NCBI GenBank assembly: GCA_019359045.1
Contig: JAHHIA010000015.1
Span: forward strand, 78,741-142,740
DNA length: 64,000 nucleotides
Direction of reading: 5' to 3'
From: Scytolyngbya sp. HA4215-MV1
Lineage (GTDB): Bacteria; Cyanobacteriota; Cyanobacteriia; Leptolyngbyales; Leptolyngbyaceae
The notes under the pieces are model-generated. The model was not told where the DNA came from and ran no database searches. It saw only the letters and a program-made list of their open reading frames with translations. Below are positions 46,041 to 56,064 of this stretch, piece by piece; position 1 is the first letter of the stretch; every line of letters starts with the position of its first letter. The position numbers and the translations under genes are program-made.

Positions 46041-48194
46041 TTACATTCCCGAAAATGCCCAGGGAGCACTTTCTAGAATGCTTTCTGGTTCGTATTTCGT
46101 CTGATTGGGTTCATCTGTTTTTTGGGCATAGCACCGACGCAACGGATCGCCCAAACTTTGGGCAGGAGCATCCGCACTACAGTTCTTGAGGGCAGGTCGA
46201 TTAGGTAATTGCTCCCCCTCATCCTGACCCACCCGGTGAGTTGTAGGAGCCACTGGAGCCTGCTCCAAATTGACAGGTTGATGTTGCCCGGTGTTTGTTC
46301 CAGAGCCGATAACCGTGGGCAGGACAGGCAACTGAATAGAACTCACACGGGCGGGCGGCAGATTGGCAGATTGCAGTGTCTGGTTCGGAGAGGGACGTGA
46401 AGAGGTAGACGGTGGGGTAGATTCCGGCGTGGGAATATTGGTAGGGGGAACCGTTTCAGCTGGAGCCGCACTGCTAGGAGCCGTCTCTGGGGTCGGAGAG
46501 ACCGCTGGCTCGGGCTTGAAATCATCGATCGCAGTGGAACTGGGAGCCTGAATGAAAGGCTGGGGCGAGGCTTTTGGCCCAGCTGTCGTAGATTTGGTAG
46601 TAGCGGCTGTCGGCGCAGGGAGCGATCGCGGATTCAGGATCATTGAGGCTTGCATCGGCTGATCAAAAATGTCCGAAATCTGTTGGACATGATCGAGAAT
46701 TGCTTTGCCACGCTCGCCCGTCAACACATGCGGCTGATACTTTTTCACGGCAATGGGCAAGAGTTCTACCTTCATCTGTTTATCTCGCAACGAGACTTTT
46801 AACGCAGCCGTGTCATAGTCACTACGCGAGTTGCCACCAAAGATAAAATTTCCTAAAGAATAAACGATCGGTTTTCCTTTATAGATTTCTGTGCCCTGTA
46901 AAACATGGGGGTGATGCCCCACTACTAGATCTGCGCCCTGGTCGATCGTGAAATGTGCCAGCTCCATTTGCCAATCGCCCGGGTAGTCTGCCAGCTCTTC
47001 GCCCCAGTGATAGTTGACAATCACCCAATCTACTTGATTGCGAATTGCCTTGATGTCTTCTGCAACTCGCTGATTGTGTCGGGGGTTCGTGCCGGCAACT
47101 CCTTCGCCCGCTGCATGAAGATCGGCATCGTAGTAACCCAGGTAAGCGATGCGCTGCCCTTTGACTTCTAAAATTTCTGGACGACGCGCTTCCTTGATAT
47201 CCCGTCCTGCGCCAATGTGGTGAATGCCTGCCCGATCGAGCGTTGCCATGGTTTCCTCCAGTCCTACCGCTTCATAGTCCATCGCATGGTTATTGCCCAG
47301 CGTGACGAGATCCACCCCGCCACTGCTCAGTACCTTTACCGACTCCGGATCGGCTTTGAAGTGAAATTGCTTGTCTGGCAATGGATTTTCTGCTCGGGTC
47401 AGGGTTCCTTCCAAATTGACCATTGCCACATCTGCCTGACGGTATTCTTCCAGTTCGGCAAATGCCCAGTCGTAGTCTTGCCCCACCAGTTCCGCAAAGG
47501 CATCTGACAGAGTAACATCTCCGCCAAACATTAAAGTGACCGTAGGATCTTGGGGGGTTGCCACCTGATTCAGCCGCACAACTGGCACACTTTCTAAGGC
47601 TGCTTGTACGTTATCTGGGCGGTGCTGAAGCGAGACAGAAGCACTGCTCGATGTGGGAGAAGGAGAAGCGGTTGCGGTGGTTTGCTCGATCGGAGCATCG
47701 GAATAGCCCAGCCAGCAACCCAGAATAAAAGCCGTTGCAGTGGAACCGCTCAATAGTAAAGAACGCAATAGCTTGAGTCTGGCACGATGCTGCGCTGTTT
47801 GCCGCAGTTTGAGCCGGAGTTGCTTGGATTGCTGCGGTGTTAACCGAGTGGATGGGGTCACCAACCGAATCGATCGATTCCAAAGGACTGCCGATTCACC
47901 TGACAGATGAGTCGCAATTTTCACACCATCAAAGGCAGTGGAGTCAAGTTTCCAAAGGCAGTGACAGATAAACCGCGCCAGATGCTCGGAGAGGAGATTG
48001 GCAGAGGTTTCCCAATTGGGAAAGTGCGGTAGTTCGACTTGCACTTGCAAACATCGCGCCCGAAAGGGCTGGATACGGGCGCAAATTCCGCGAGGTGCCA
48101 GATAGCCATTGAGCCAGTAAGCGATCGCCTGGAGGTTGCCCTGTCGCGCCAACTCTAAAATGGTTGGTTGGTATACGTCACTGTGATAAGTCAC
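46041..48194 (-). CDS. CapA family metallophosphatase-like protein
   Basis: 717 residues. An N-terminal cyanobacterial domain (about 1-130) precedes one membrane segment (about 142-165, LLLSGSTATAFILGCWLGY). The CapA/PgsA domain (about 220-500) has VTLMFGGDVTLSDAF, MVNLEGTLT, TLGNNHAMDYEAVGL, YHWGEELADYPGDWQ and GHHPHVLQG, holding the likely metal ligands. The last 200 residues are Pro/Ser/Thr rich and probably extended. CapA-like proteins take part in poly-gamma-glutamate or capsule synthesis in Bacillus; in cyanobacteria the role is not established. Confidence 0.88.
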   Translation of the reverse strand: MTYHSDVYQPTILELARQGNLQAIAYWLNGYLAPRGICARIQPFRARCLQVQVELPHFPNWETSANLLSEHLARFICHCLWKLDSTAFDGVKIATHLSGESAVLWNRSIRLVTPSTRLTPQQSKQLRLKLRQTAQHRARLKLLRSLLLSGSTATAFILGCWLGYSDAPIEQTTATASPSPTSSSASVSLQHRPDNVQAALESVPVVRLNQVATPQDPTVTLMFGGDVTLSDAFAELVGQDYDWAFAELEEYRQADVAMVNLEGTLTRAENPLPDKQFHFKADPESVKVLSSGGVDLVTLGNNHAMDYEAVGLEETMATLDRAGIHHIGAGRDIKEARRPEILEVKGQRIAYLGYYDADLHAAGEGVAGTNPRHNQRVAEDIKAIRNQVDWVIVNYHWGEELADYPGDWQMELAHFTIDQGADLVVGHHPHVLQGTEIYKGKPIVYSLGNFIFGGNSRSDYDTAALKVSLRDKQMKVELLPIAVKKYQPHVLTGERGKAILDHVQQISDIFDQPMQASMILNPRSLPAPTAATTKSTTAGPKASPQPFIQAPSSTAIDDFKPEPAVSPTPETAPSSAAPAETVPPTNIPTPESTPPSTSSRPSPNQTLQSANLPPARVSSIQLPVLPTVIGSGTNTGQHQPVNLEQAPVAPTTHRVGQDEGEQLPNRPALKNCSADAPAQSLGDPLRRCYAQKTDEPNQTKYEPESILESAPWAFSGM

Positions 48195-48964
48195 ACTTCA
48201 CTCCTCTTCATATCTCCGACTTTCACACCCGATGCATTTATTGAGCTGACGGTTTTGCTCTTTTTCTGAACTCGAAATCTGAGGAATAGAACGCTGTTAA
48301 TCTAATATTTTTTGGAATCCGCGATCGCTTTTAGCCTGAATCAAACCCCACCTTGAATGAATCTGGGACTGATGGCAAGGACTCGAAATACCTTATTTTT
48401 GGAGTCTTGATTGAACTCATTAAAACGCTTTTCTCCAATTAAGCCCGAAAATTTCTAAATTGCACAAAATTCTAAACAAAATCGTCATTAAAAAAATTCC
48501 TAAAACCCATCATTAAGGGAATTTTAGTCCCATAAAAATATTTTAATTGCTGCTCAGTTCCTCCCTCTGCTACAGATTTGAAGAACTGAACTGTTAGATT
48601 GAAAGTCCTATTTTCGGACTGAGTCCCGGTTTCAGCCCTTGAATTTTCAAACCCTTGAAGGTGGAGACAAACCAGGTTCCATCTAAAAGTCAAATGCTTC
48701 TACGGATGTTCGTCTTCCATTCATCGTGTTTTTTGGCACGTCATGTACTGAGTCGATTGATCAGTCCATAAGATGAGGTTCTGATCAAGGAAGGACATCC
48801 GGTTGATTTTTATTTCTCAACTCAGTATTTTTGATGAGTGATCTAGGTCACGCTGTAGTAGCGTTTAACATCACGTTTGAGGTTGATCTCAATCAGCAAT
48901 CAACCCTCGCAAATACCTGATATTAAAGGTCACAAGACATTTCGATCAGAAAATCTTCACTCCT
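48195..48964. other. 770-bp AT-rich non-coding stretch
   Basis: The longest gap in the central part of the window. A 73-codon minus-strand ORF at 48472-48693 is open but starts in AT-rich sequence without a ribosome binding site and is not recognised. An inverted repeat AGGTTGA / TCAACCCT lies near 48880-48907, upstream of the small plus-strand gene. Nothing else is supported. Confidence 0.45.
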
Positions 48965-49177
48965 ATGATTCACGCCCTCGTTCAATCGGCTTTTCAGACT
49001 GGCTGTCTCAGCGTTGAATCTGAAGGTTTAATTCGTCAAGTTCTCAGCATTAAGGGCTGTCAATCCTCTGATTTGGAAGCGCTGGAAAAATTGTGTGAAG
49101 CAGTGAAAGCAGGTCATATCCAGCGAGAAGCTCCGATGGGACTGGATATTTTTATTGGTGAAAGTAGTCGTCGATAA
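48965..49177 (+). CDS. Small conserved cyanobacterial hypothetical protein
   Basis: 70 residues, helical, soluble. It begins MIHALVQSAFQTGCLSVESE and has the segment SSDLEALEKLCEAVKAGHI. Small proteins of this pattern are, to my recollection, widespread in cyanobacteria, without known function. It is 78 bases ahead of tldD on the same strand. Coding character rests on composition and the ATG position. Confidence 0.65.
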   Translation: MIHALVQSAFQTGCLSVESEGLIRQVLSIKGCQSSDLEALEKLCEAVKAGHIQREAPMGLDIFIGESSRR

Positions 49178-49254
49178 TCGCATCCATTCACGAGAGTGTT
49201 TGGCAAGCCTACCAATTAATTGCAAAATGGAGAGCAGTTGCTAAGTGTGCTGTC

Positions 49255-50655
49255 ATGTCTACCTTGCTTGCGGATGCCAGAAATCTACTTTCAGACTTGA
49301 TTGCTCGCTATCGCGATCGCGTTGATTACCTGGCGATCCGGCTGGAGTCGGCGGAGGGGACGGATATCCTCTTGCGCGGAACCAAGATCGAGACCTTGAG
49401 TGAAGGAATCTCGATCGGGGGGCATGTGCGCGCCTGTCATAAAGGGGGTTGGGGGTTTGCGAGCTTTAATCAGCTTTCGACACTAAGTGAGCGAATTGAA
49501 GAAGCGATCGCAGCGGCTCAATTGGTTGGGGATGAAGAAACCCTACTTGCGCCAATCCTGTCCATTCAAGATGTCCGAGCGTTACCTTTGACGGGGAGCG
49601 ATCCGCGTCAGATGCAGATCAGTGACAAAAAAGCGCTGTGCCTGCACTACGGAGAAATTTTGCGGAGTGTCGATCCACAAATTGCGACCATCTCTGTGCG
49701 CTATGGCGATAGTTCGCAACGAGTCATTCTTGCTACATCCGAAGGCACCCTGCTGGAGCAATCCTGGGCAGATATGGAAATGCGCTTTGCTGCTACGGCT
49801 CGCGATGGCGAAACGGTACAAACGGGGCGGGAGACGGTAGGGTCGCGCAAAGCCTTTGAGGATTTGATTGGGCTAGATGAACAAGTTCGGAGTGCCGCTC
49901 AGCGAGCTGTCAATTCTTTAGCACTGCCACCCGTGCGAGGGAATGCCTATACTGTGGTGATTGATCCCATCCTGAGTGGTTTATTTGTGCATGAAGCCTT
50001 TGGGCATCTCTCGGAAGCGGATATGGCTTACGAAAATCCAGATTTGCTCGAGGTGATGAGCCTGGGACGACGGTTTGGTCCGTCGGAGCTACAGATTTTT
50101 GATGGAGCGGCTCCCGCCGGGCATCGGGGCAGCTATTTCTATGACGATGAAGGCACTCCGGCGACGACAACCCGACTGATCGAGGATGGGGTGCTGGTAG
50201 GGCGGCTCCACTCTCGCGAAACGGCTGGCAAACTGGGGGAAATACCTACGGGAAATGCCCGTTGTTTGAACTATCATTACCCGCCGATCGTCCGGATGAC
50301 CAATACCTGGATCGAGCGCGGCAAAACGCCTGTGGCAGATTTATTTGCAGACATTGATGAAGGGGTCTACGCCCGCAATTGGCTAGGTGGCATGACCAAT
50401 GGAGAAATGTTCACGTTTGCTGCTGGCGAAGCCTGGATGATTCGCAAAGGCGAAATTGCTGAACCGGTAAGAGATGTCACACTGTCGGGGAATGCCTTTA
50501 AGACACTGGCAGATATTGAAGCGATCGGAAATGATTTTTTCTGGGATGAATCGGGTGGCTGCGGCAAGGGTGGGCAGAGTGGCTTGCCCGTGGGTTGCGG
50601 TGGACCTAGCCTGCGGCTACGGAATGTCGTGGTGGGGGGGGAGGCAACGGATTAA
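49255..50655 (+). CDS. tldD: TldD metalloprotease
   Basis: 466 residues. With TldE/PmbA it forms a protease that trims peptides and processes small antibacterials in E. coli. The zinc site HEAFGH (in LFVHEAFGHLSEADMA) fits the TldD HExxxH motif, and the C-terminal region has GCGKGGQSGLPVGCGG followed by LRLRNVVVGG. PmbA is not in the window. The ATG at 49255 gives the usual family length. It is preceded by a small hypothetical gene. Confidence 0.94.
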   Translation: MSTLLADARNLLSDLIARYRDRVDYLAIRLESAEGTDILLRGTKIETLSEGISIGGHVRACHKGGWGFASFNQLSTLSERIEEAIAAAQLVGDEETLLAPILSIQDVRALPLTGSDPRQMQISDKKALCLHYGEILRSVDPQIATISVRYGDSSQRVILATSEGTLLEQSWADMEMRFAATARDGETVQTGRETVGSRKAFEDLIGLDEQVRSAAQRAVNSLALPPVRGNAYTVVIDPILSGLFVHEAFGHLSEADMAYENPDLLEVMSLGRRFGPSELQIFDGAAPAGHRGSYFYDDEGTPATTTRLIEDGVLVGRLHSRETAGKLGEIPTGNARCLNYHYPPIVRMTNTWIERGKTPVADLFADIDEGVYARNWLGGMTNGEMFTFAAGEAWMIRKGEIAEPVRDVTLSGNAFKTLADIEAIGNDFFWDESGGCGKGGQSGLPVGCGGPSLRLRNVVVGGEATD

Positions 50656-50724
50656 CCCCCCAGGGCGAAGCGATATTGAGTCAAGTCGGCATGGTTGAGA
50701 ATATTCCTGCGATCGATCGTCCCC

Positions 50725-51345
50725 TTAGTCCTCGTCGGAGTCAACATCCTCACTGTCTCCAATATCGTCATAGTCCTCATCTAAGATCTCAGAACCGGGA
50801 AATCTGCCGCGACGCTTGCGGGCTTCCATTGCCCGCTCCAGCGTTGCTAGCAAACCCGGTGCCTGGGCTTCGAGGGTTAATAACAGCCGTTCGCCTTCTT
50901 CTTCGTCGCCTGGATCAATGCCTGTCTCCATCACCGCTTTCAACCGAGGCAACGCCAACTCATCCACCAATTGAATTAAGCCATATAAGCAGCGATTAAA
51001 CTGGCGTTCGGTCATCACAGCGTCTTCTAAGGGGAATTCAATGATTGCCCGAATTTCACCATCCGACGGGTCATATTCCCATTGCAACATTTTTGTTTCC
51101 CAGGAGATGCACAACATCGTTTGCAAAATGGCATCTTTGTGAGGATGGTTCTGAATACCTGCTAGCACTCTGGGCGCAAAGAGTTCAAAAAATTCGCCCT
51201 CCTCATCCAGTTGAATCACAATCAAAAATTCTTTAATGTGCTGAGCATAAACCCCGGTTAGAATGCGGGACTCCGCTTCATCTACTTTATATTTCCAGCC
51301 TTTCTTATCGAGATAGCCAGCAATTTGCTTCAGTGTTGCGCCCAT
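50725..51345 (-). CDS. YbjN domain protein
   Basis: 206 residues. The YbjN domain (about 5-145) has a CesT/type III chaperone-like fold and starts KQIAGYLDKKGWKYKVDE; FPLEDAVMTERQFNRCL lies later. The C-terminal 30 residues are strongly acidic (Asp/Glu). In other bacteria YbjN has been linked to stress; its role in cyanobacteria is unknown. It is convergent with tldD with 69 bases between. Confidence 0.82.
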   Translation of the reverse strand: MGATLKQIAGYLDKKGWKYKVDEAESRILTGVYAQHIKEFLIVIQLDEEGEFFELFAPRVLAGIQNHPHKDAILQTMLCISWETKMLQWEYDPSDGEIRAIIEFPLEDAVMTERQFNRCLYGLIQLVDELALPRLKAVMETGIDPGDEEEGERLLLTLEAQAPGLLATLERAMEARKRRGRFPGSEILDEDYDDIGDSEDVDSDED

Positions 51346-51501
51346 GAGCTTCGGATTGAATTTGTTTAATATAGATAGGAAGAGAAATGGTTGTTATCTA
51401 GAGCACCTGTATTAACCAGAGATCTACCAATCTTCAATGGACAGAAAGAATATCGAAAACTAGGGAGAATTTGATTCGTTGAATCGCGATCGCTCGGCTG
51501 C

Positions 51502-52188
51502 CTAACGCTGCTTGGACGATCGCGATCGCTGACTAAACGGGTCTTTGGTAGAAGGCGGGTGAGCCAGCGCCTGATCGATCTGCTGAAAAAGATTCTCCAA
51601 GGAGAAGGAATTATCTAGCACCACACTGGCACGGGCAACTTTTTTTTGAATCGCCATTTGACTGTTGATACGGATTTGAGCTTCTTCTAGGGTTAGACAA
51701 TCGCGGCGCATTAGCCGGTCAATTTGTTGTTCTAAAGAACAGTAGATCACCCAAGTTTCAGTCACCAAATCCGTCATGCGGGCTTCAAACAACAAGGGAA
51801 TCACCATTATCACGATAGGATACTGCGTGAGGTTGTTGAGTGGAGCAGTCTTGAGCGCGGTTTCCAGCCGATCTCGCACGTAAGGATGAATCTTTTGCTC
51901 TACCCAGAGGCGTTCGGCTGGACTGTTAAAAATAATCTCGCCTAGACGTCGCCGATTGAGGTTACCGTCCGATAGCAAAATGCCTGATCCATAACGCTCC
52001 GCCATCTCAGCCAGCGCCGATTTCCCAGTTTGTACAGCTTCTCTGGCGTAAATATCTGCATCTAAAACGGGTAGGTGATGAATTTTCGCCAAATAATCTG
52101 AGACGGTCGTTTTGCCCATACCAATACTACCCGTCACCCCGATCAGGCGCTGGGAGAGTTGTGTTTGGCTGCGATTAGGATTCGTCAT
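51502..52188 (-). CDS. coaE: Dephospho-CoA kinase
   Basis: Last step of CoA synthesis. 228 residues from 52188 (MTNPNRSQTQLSQRL); an upstream ATG at 52212 would add eight. P-loop GVTGSIGMGKTTVSDYLA, VLDADIYAREAVQTGK and the VIPLLFEARMTDLVTE region with RRD downstream (RLMRRDCLTLEEA) are the family motifs. Genes on each side are on the same strand, but the gap upstream to CobA-HemD is about 220 bases and contains heptameric repeats. Confidence 0.95.
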   Translation of the reverse strand: MTNPNRSQTQLSQRLIGVTGSIGMGKTTVSDYLAKIHHLPVLDADIYAREAVQTGKSALAEMAERYGSGILLSDGNLNRRRLGEIIFNSPAERLWVEQKIHPYVRDRLETALKTAPLNNLTQYPIVIMVIPLLFEARMTDLVTETWVIYCSLEQQIDRLMRRDCLTLEEAQIRINSQMAIQKKVARASVVLDNSFSLENLFQQIDQALAHPPSTKDPFSQRSRSSKQR

Positions 52189-52254
52189 GGTGCAGTCTGC
52201 TGTCTGTGTCACTTTGTACCAGACGGTTTCTGGAAGTCATACGGTGCCTAGTCC

Positions 52255-52283
52255 GAATTTTGGACTTTGGACGATGGACATTT
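52255..52283. repeat. Heptameric repeat between coaE and cobA-hemD
   Basis: ATTTTGG ACTTTGG ACGATGG ACATTTG, four degenerate 7-bp units, similar to the ones in phnE. They mark the intergenic STRR type of filamentous cyanobacteria. Confidence 0.5.
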
Positions 52284-52405
52284 GACACTCAGGGAAAACT
52301 GTAAAACAGCCTCCAGTTCAGCCGCTCCATTCCAGTGGCTAAAGGCTCTTGGAATGAGCGCAGAACGATCTTGAATACTGGGGATCAGACCCGTAAAGGA
52401 CGAGC

Positions 52406-54058
52406 CTATGAACCCGTATTTTTCGCCCACTGCACGATCGCCTGAGTTAATCCTTCCAAAGTATACTCCTGTGCTTCCACGTCCACACGCCCCAATAGCG
52501 ACCGACAAGCCTGAGAAGTTTGCGGACCGATCGAGGCAATACAAAGATCCGTTAGACTGCTTTGCCAATCCGTACCCATCGCCTGTTCCACCAGTTGGCA
52601 GAAATGTTTCACGGTTTTGGCACTGGCAAACGTGATGACCTGAATGGTGTGCTGTTGTAGCGCGGCTAGCGCTTCTGGGGCGATCGTCTGTGGACAGCGA
52701 GACTCGTAAGCTGCCACTTCTACAACCTCTGCACCTGCTTCGGTAAGCTCCTTTACCAACACTTCTCGTCCCCCGCTTTCCACCCGAGGAAATAGAATTT
52801 TTTGCCCGACGACAGGGGCTGGAAAATTGGCAATTAAAGAATCGGCAACAAAATTGGGAGGAATAAAATCGGGTTTGATGCCTCGTCGTTTGAGGGTCGC
52901 AGCTGTTTTTTCTCCTACGGCAGCGATTTTGATTCCCGCTAGCGCGTTGATATCTTGCAGTTGCGCTCCCAACCGTTCAAAAAAGTAAGCTACCCCATTG
53001 CTGGAAGTCAGAATGAGCCAATCAAAACTTTCGAGTTGGTCAATGGCTTGATCGAGCGCTGCCCAACTCGATGGGGGTGTAATTTCTAGGGCAGGCATCT
53101 CAACCACCACTGCCCCAGCGGCGCGGAGACGATCGCTAAACTGGCTGGATTGCCCCGCCGAACGAGTGACCAAAATGGTTTTGTCAGTCAGCGGTACGGC
53201 AGACAGGGAGGCTGAAGAATCGGGTTCAGATTGCACACTCACGACAGCCTCTTGTGCCATACTCAATGCTTGATTGTGGGTTGGATGGTCTCGATCGCTA
53301 GGGAAATGGGTCACCGCTTTACCTGCTTGAGTACGATTTCGTAAATATTTTCGCAGCTTTACTACTTCTCCTATCACAATCACAGCGGGGGAAAGAGCAT
53401 TACCTGCGGTTTTCTCCAGAATATCGGTTAATGTACCTGTCCAGATTTGTTGTTGAGGGTGCCCTGCCCAACGAATGAGGGCAATTGGGGTTTGGGGCGA
53501 TCGCCCCCCTCGGCGCAACTGTCGGACTATCTCTGGTAACTGCTGCCCGCCCATGAGTATCACTAGCGTTTCGATTTGGGTCAGTGTTTGCCAGTCGATC
53601 GCCTCAGGGTCGTGGGCAGTAAAGACAGCAAAACAGCGACTCAACACAGGATCGGTTAACGGAATCCCTGCCAGCAATGGTGCCGTGAGCGCTGAAGACA
53701 ACCCTGGAATTACTTCAAAGGCGCAGCCTGCGGCAGTCAACGCTTCAAGCTCAGCCATACAGCGCCCAAAAATGAAGGGATCGCCGCTTTTGAGCCGCAC
53801 GACTCGTCTGCCCAGCCGACATTGCTCCACTAACAAACGGTTGATTTCGCCTTGCTTGAAGCTAGGCTGCCCCCCCCGCTTGCCCACATTCATCCTGAGG
53901 CAATCGCCTGGGACTTGTTCCAGCAATTGAGCATCCACCAGAGCATCGTAGACTAGCACTTCTGCCTGAGACAAAAGCTCCATTGCCTGTACGGTGAGGT
54001 AAGCCACATCACCGGGTCCCGCTCCCACCAGATAAACTTTGCCTAAGTCTTCATTCAT
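52406..54058 (-). CDS. cobA-hemD: CobA-HemD fusion: uroporphyrinogen-III methyltransferase and synthase
   Basis: 550 residues from 54058 (MNEDLGKVYLVGAGPGD). The N-terminal SUMT domain (about 1-245) has VGAGPGDVAYLTVQAMELL, RLKSGDPFIFGR and VIPGLSSALTAPLLAGIP. After a Ser-rich linker the HemD domain (about 290-550) has ILVTRSAGQSSQFSDRL and TSSNGVAYFFERL, with a C-terminal IASIGPQTSQACRSLLG. It can make uroporphyrinogen III and methylate it to precorrin-2, the branch to sirohaem and cobalamin. An ATG at 54115 lacks similarity before 54058. Confidence 0.93.
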   Translation of the reverse strand: MNEDLGKVYLVGAGPGDVAYLTVQAMELLSQAEVLVYDALVDAQLLEQVPGDCLRMNVGKRGGQPSFKQGEINRLLVEQCRLGRRVVRLKSGDPFIFGRCMAELEALTAAGCAFEVIPGLSSALTAPLLAGIPLTDPVLSRCFAVFTAHDPEAIDWQTLTQIETLVILMGGQQLPEIVRQLRRGGRSPQTPIALIRWAGHPQQQIWTGTLTDILEKTAGNALSPAVIVIGEVVKLRKYLRNRTQAGKAVTHFPSDRDHPTHNQALSMAQEAVVSVQSEPDSSASLSAVPLTDKTILVTRSAGQSSQFSDRLRAAGAVVVEMPALEITPPSSWAALDQAIDQLESFDWLILTSSNGVAYFFERLGAQLQDINALAGIKIAAVGEKTAATLKRRGIKPDFIPPNFVADSLIANFPAPVVGQKILFPRVESGGREVLVKELTEAGAEVVEVAAYESRCPQTIAPEALAALQQHTIQVITFASAKTVKHFCQLVEQAMGTDWQSSLTDLCIASIGPQTSQACRSLLGRVDVEAQEYTLEGLTQAIVQWAKNTGS

Positions 54059-54189
54059 CTTGCTTTTGATCCCATCCCAAGTGAGTTCTCCTGAATTGTG
54101 GATGATTCGCTCCATGGTTGGATGGACAGGGCTTAGAGAGGCTCAAGCAATCCGTAGACTTCAGTAATTTCTACTTTGACGATCGGGAA

Positions 54190-54561
54190 TCATCGTTTTT
54201 TGCTCGATTTGGCATCAACCAAACGCCCAATCCCGGGCAAAGAGAGAGGTTTGCGTTGCCAGATTTGTACCATCAACCAGAGATTGACGACGAAATAACT
54301 GGAGGTAAATAAAGTATTGAGGACTGAGAGTGGCAGAGCTAGTGATTCAGAGGCTTGTGCGCCTGTACCCAAAGACGAATAGCCAAGCAGCCAGCTAAGT
54401 GCCAGAATCAGTGCTAACCGACAAAAGGCTCGTTCTTGCCGATCGCCCTTGCCACGGAACAAGGTCCACAGCGCCGGAATTGCCCCAAATACTGGCACAA
54501 AATAGAGATACCGTTGCAAACGCTTGATGTCTGGGTTCTCTAATGGTTCAATATGCTTCAT
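54190..54561 (-). CDS. Small cyanobacterial membrane protein
   Basis: 123 residues with about three hydrophobic segments (residues 18-35, 47-65 and 77-100). The N-terminal LQRYLYFVPVFGAIPALWTL looks conserved in cyanobacteria, but I have no name or function. The ATG at 54561 is the only good start. It is upstream of cobA-hemD on the same strand with 131 bases between. Confidence 0.65.
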   Translation of the reverse strand: MKHIEPLENPDIKRLQRYLYFVPVFGAIPALWTLFRGKGDRQERAFCRLALILALSWLLGYSSLGTGAQASESLALPLSVLNTLFTSSYFVVNLWLMVQIWQRKPLSLPGIGRLVDAKSSKKR

Positions 54562-54670
54562 TGCGATCCCCGTAGAGTATCACTCACTTTAGAGGGAGAG
54601 GTTTCGCCTTCAAGTCCGGGATAATGGAAATTAGCAAGTTGTTCTCCCGATTCCATTCTGCGATTGATCC

Positions 54671-55834
54671 ATGCAAAGATCCAGGCTTTTGATTTCTTGG
54701 TGGCAGTCGTTAACGCCGTTGTCACGCACATTGACGGTTGCGTTAGTGGCTCCGTTGATGGTGCTGAATGCCTGGGCAGTTGCGGCAATCTTCCGCTATT
54801 TTCACTCACTGATTGTGATTTTGGTGGCGGCCTCGCTGCTGGCATTTTTGCTGAACTATCCGGTCAGTTGGTTGGAGCGGCGCGGTGCACAGCGGCAGCA
54901 GGCAGCAATTTTGGTCTTTTTAGTTACTTTGTCTATTCTGTTAGGGTTGGGGGTGACGTTGGTGCCGATCGCCCTGTCTCAGGCGCAGCAATTGGTTGCC
55001 CGATTACCCGAATGGATTGACTCGGGGCAGCGGCAGTTGGTGGCATTGAACGAGCGGGCAGAAAACTTCGGCTGGGCAGTCAATCTGGATACTATTGCTG
55101 CTCAAATTACCGCCCGTTTAAAAGGACAGCTTCAAACGATCGCAGCGCAAGTGCTCAACCTGGCTGTAATTACGGTCACCAGCCTTTTAGATGGTCTGCT
55201 GACTGTGGTTCTCACCTTTTACTTGCTGCAACATGGCGATGAACTTTGGCAAAGTCTGATTGATTGGTTACCCACGCACTACCGCCGCCCTTTTTCTGAC
55301 ACCATTAGCCTGAGCTTCCAGAACTTTTTTATTGGTCAGTTGATTATTGGCACTTGCATGGCATCAGCGCTGATTCCGACTTTTTTGGTCATGCGGGTGC
55401 CGTTTGGACTGTTGTTTGGGTTGACGATCGGACTCATGGCACTGGTGCCTTTCGGTGGTTCGGTGGGGATTGCCCTGATTACTTTGCTCGTTGCCCTGCG
55501 GGACATTGGGCTGGGGTTGCAAGTACTAGTTGCAGCAGTCATTGTCCAGCAGATTTTGGAAAACTTGATTGCACCCAGAGTGCTGGGCAGTGTAACAGGA
55601 CTTAACCCAGTCTGGGTGTTTATCTCCATTCTCACCGGAGCCCGCATTGGTGGGTTATTAGGCGTGATTATTGCCGTACCCACGGCGGTAGTGATCAAAG
55701 TGGGGTTGGAGCAGATTCGATCGGTCGATCAAGATCATCCTCCGACCGCCCAGAGTCTTGTGCTCACCTCCGAAGAAGCGCCAGTGACCGAAGAAGTAGA
55801 AAGTCAATTGTCGGGATTGGTTAGGGAGCGGTAA
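54671..55834 (+). CDS. AI-2E family transporter
   Basis: 387 residues with about eight membrane segments and a large loop between TM3 and TM4 (about 90-150). Motifs SLLAFLLNYPVSWLERRG, TFYLLQHGDELWQSLIDWLP and the C-terminal GSVTGLNPVWVFISILTGAR are typical of the AI-2E/TqsA family, which moves small molecules or ions; some members are Na+/H+ antiporters. The ligand here is unknown. The last 40 residues are polar and cytoplasmic. Divergent from the small membrane protein by 109 bases. Confidence 0.9.
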   Translation: MQRSRLLISWWQSLTPLSRTLTVALVAPLMVLNAWAVAAIFRYFHSLIVILVAASLLAFLLNYPVSWLERRGAQRQQAAILVFLVTLSILLGLGVTLVPIALSQAQQLVARLPEWIDSGQRQLVALNERAENFGWAVNLDTIAAQITARLKGQLQTIAAQVLNLAVITVTSLLDGLLTVVLTFYLLQHGDELWQSLIDWLPTHYRRPFSDTISLSFQNFFIGQLIIGTCMASALIPTFLVMRVPFGLLFGLTIGLMALVPFGGSVGIALITLLVALRDIGLGLQVLVAAVIVQQILENLIAPRVLGSVTGLNPVWVFISILTGARIGGLLGVIIAVPTAVVIKVGLEQIRSVDQDHPPTAQSLVLTSEEAPVTEEVESQLSGLVRER

Positions 55835-56064
55835 GGGAAATTGCGAATGAGAAGTTCGGTTCTACGGCTACCATTTCACGACCGTTACAGATTAACCTCA
55901 TAAATAGCAAGAGACGAGGTCGAGTCTTTGGCAAAATAGCGTCCTGATCGGGATGATAAAAAAGGTAATCGAGGGAAGCTTTTCCACTCAGCCTTTCGAA
56001 TTTATCCAGGATCGGGGACGCCTATCTCAGGTTGCTGGCGATCGTCGCTAGAAGAGGAAAGTCT

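Noticed and set aside
48472..48693. Minus-strand ORF of 73 codons in the gap before the small plus-strand gene
   Set aside because: AT-rich surroundings, no Shine-Dalgarno and no recognised similarity. Could be real but is not supported.
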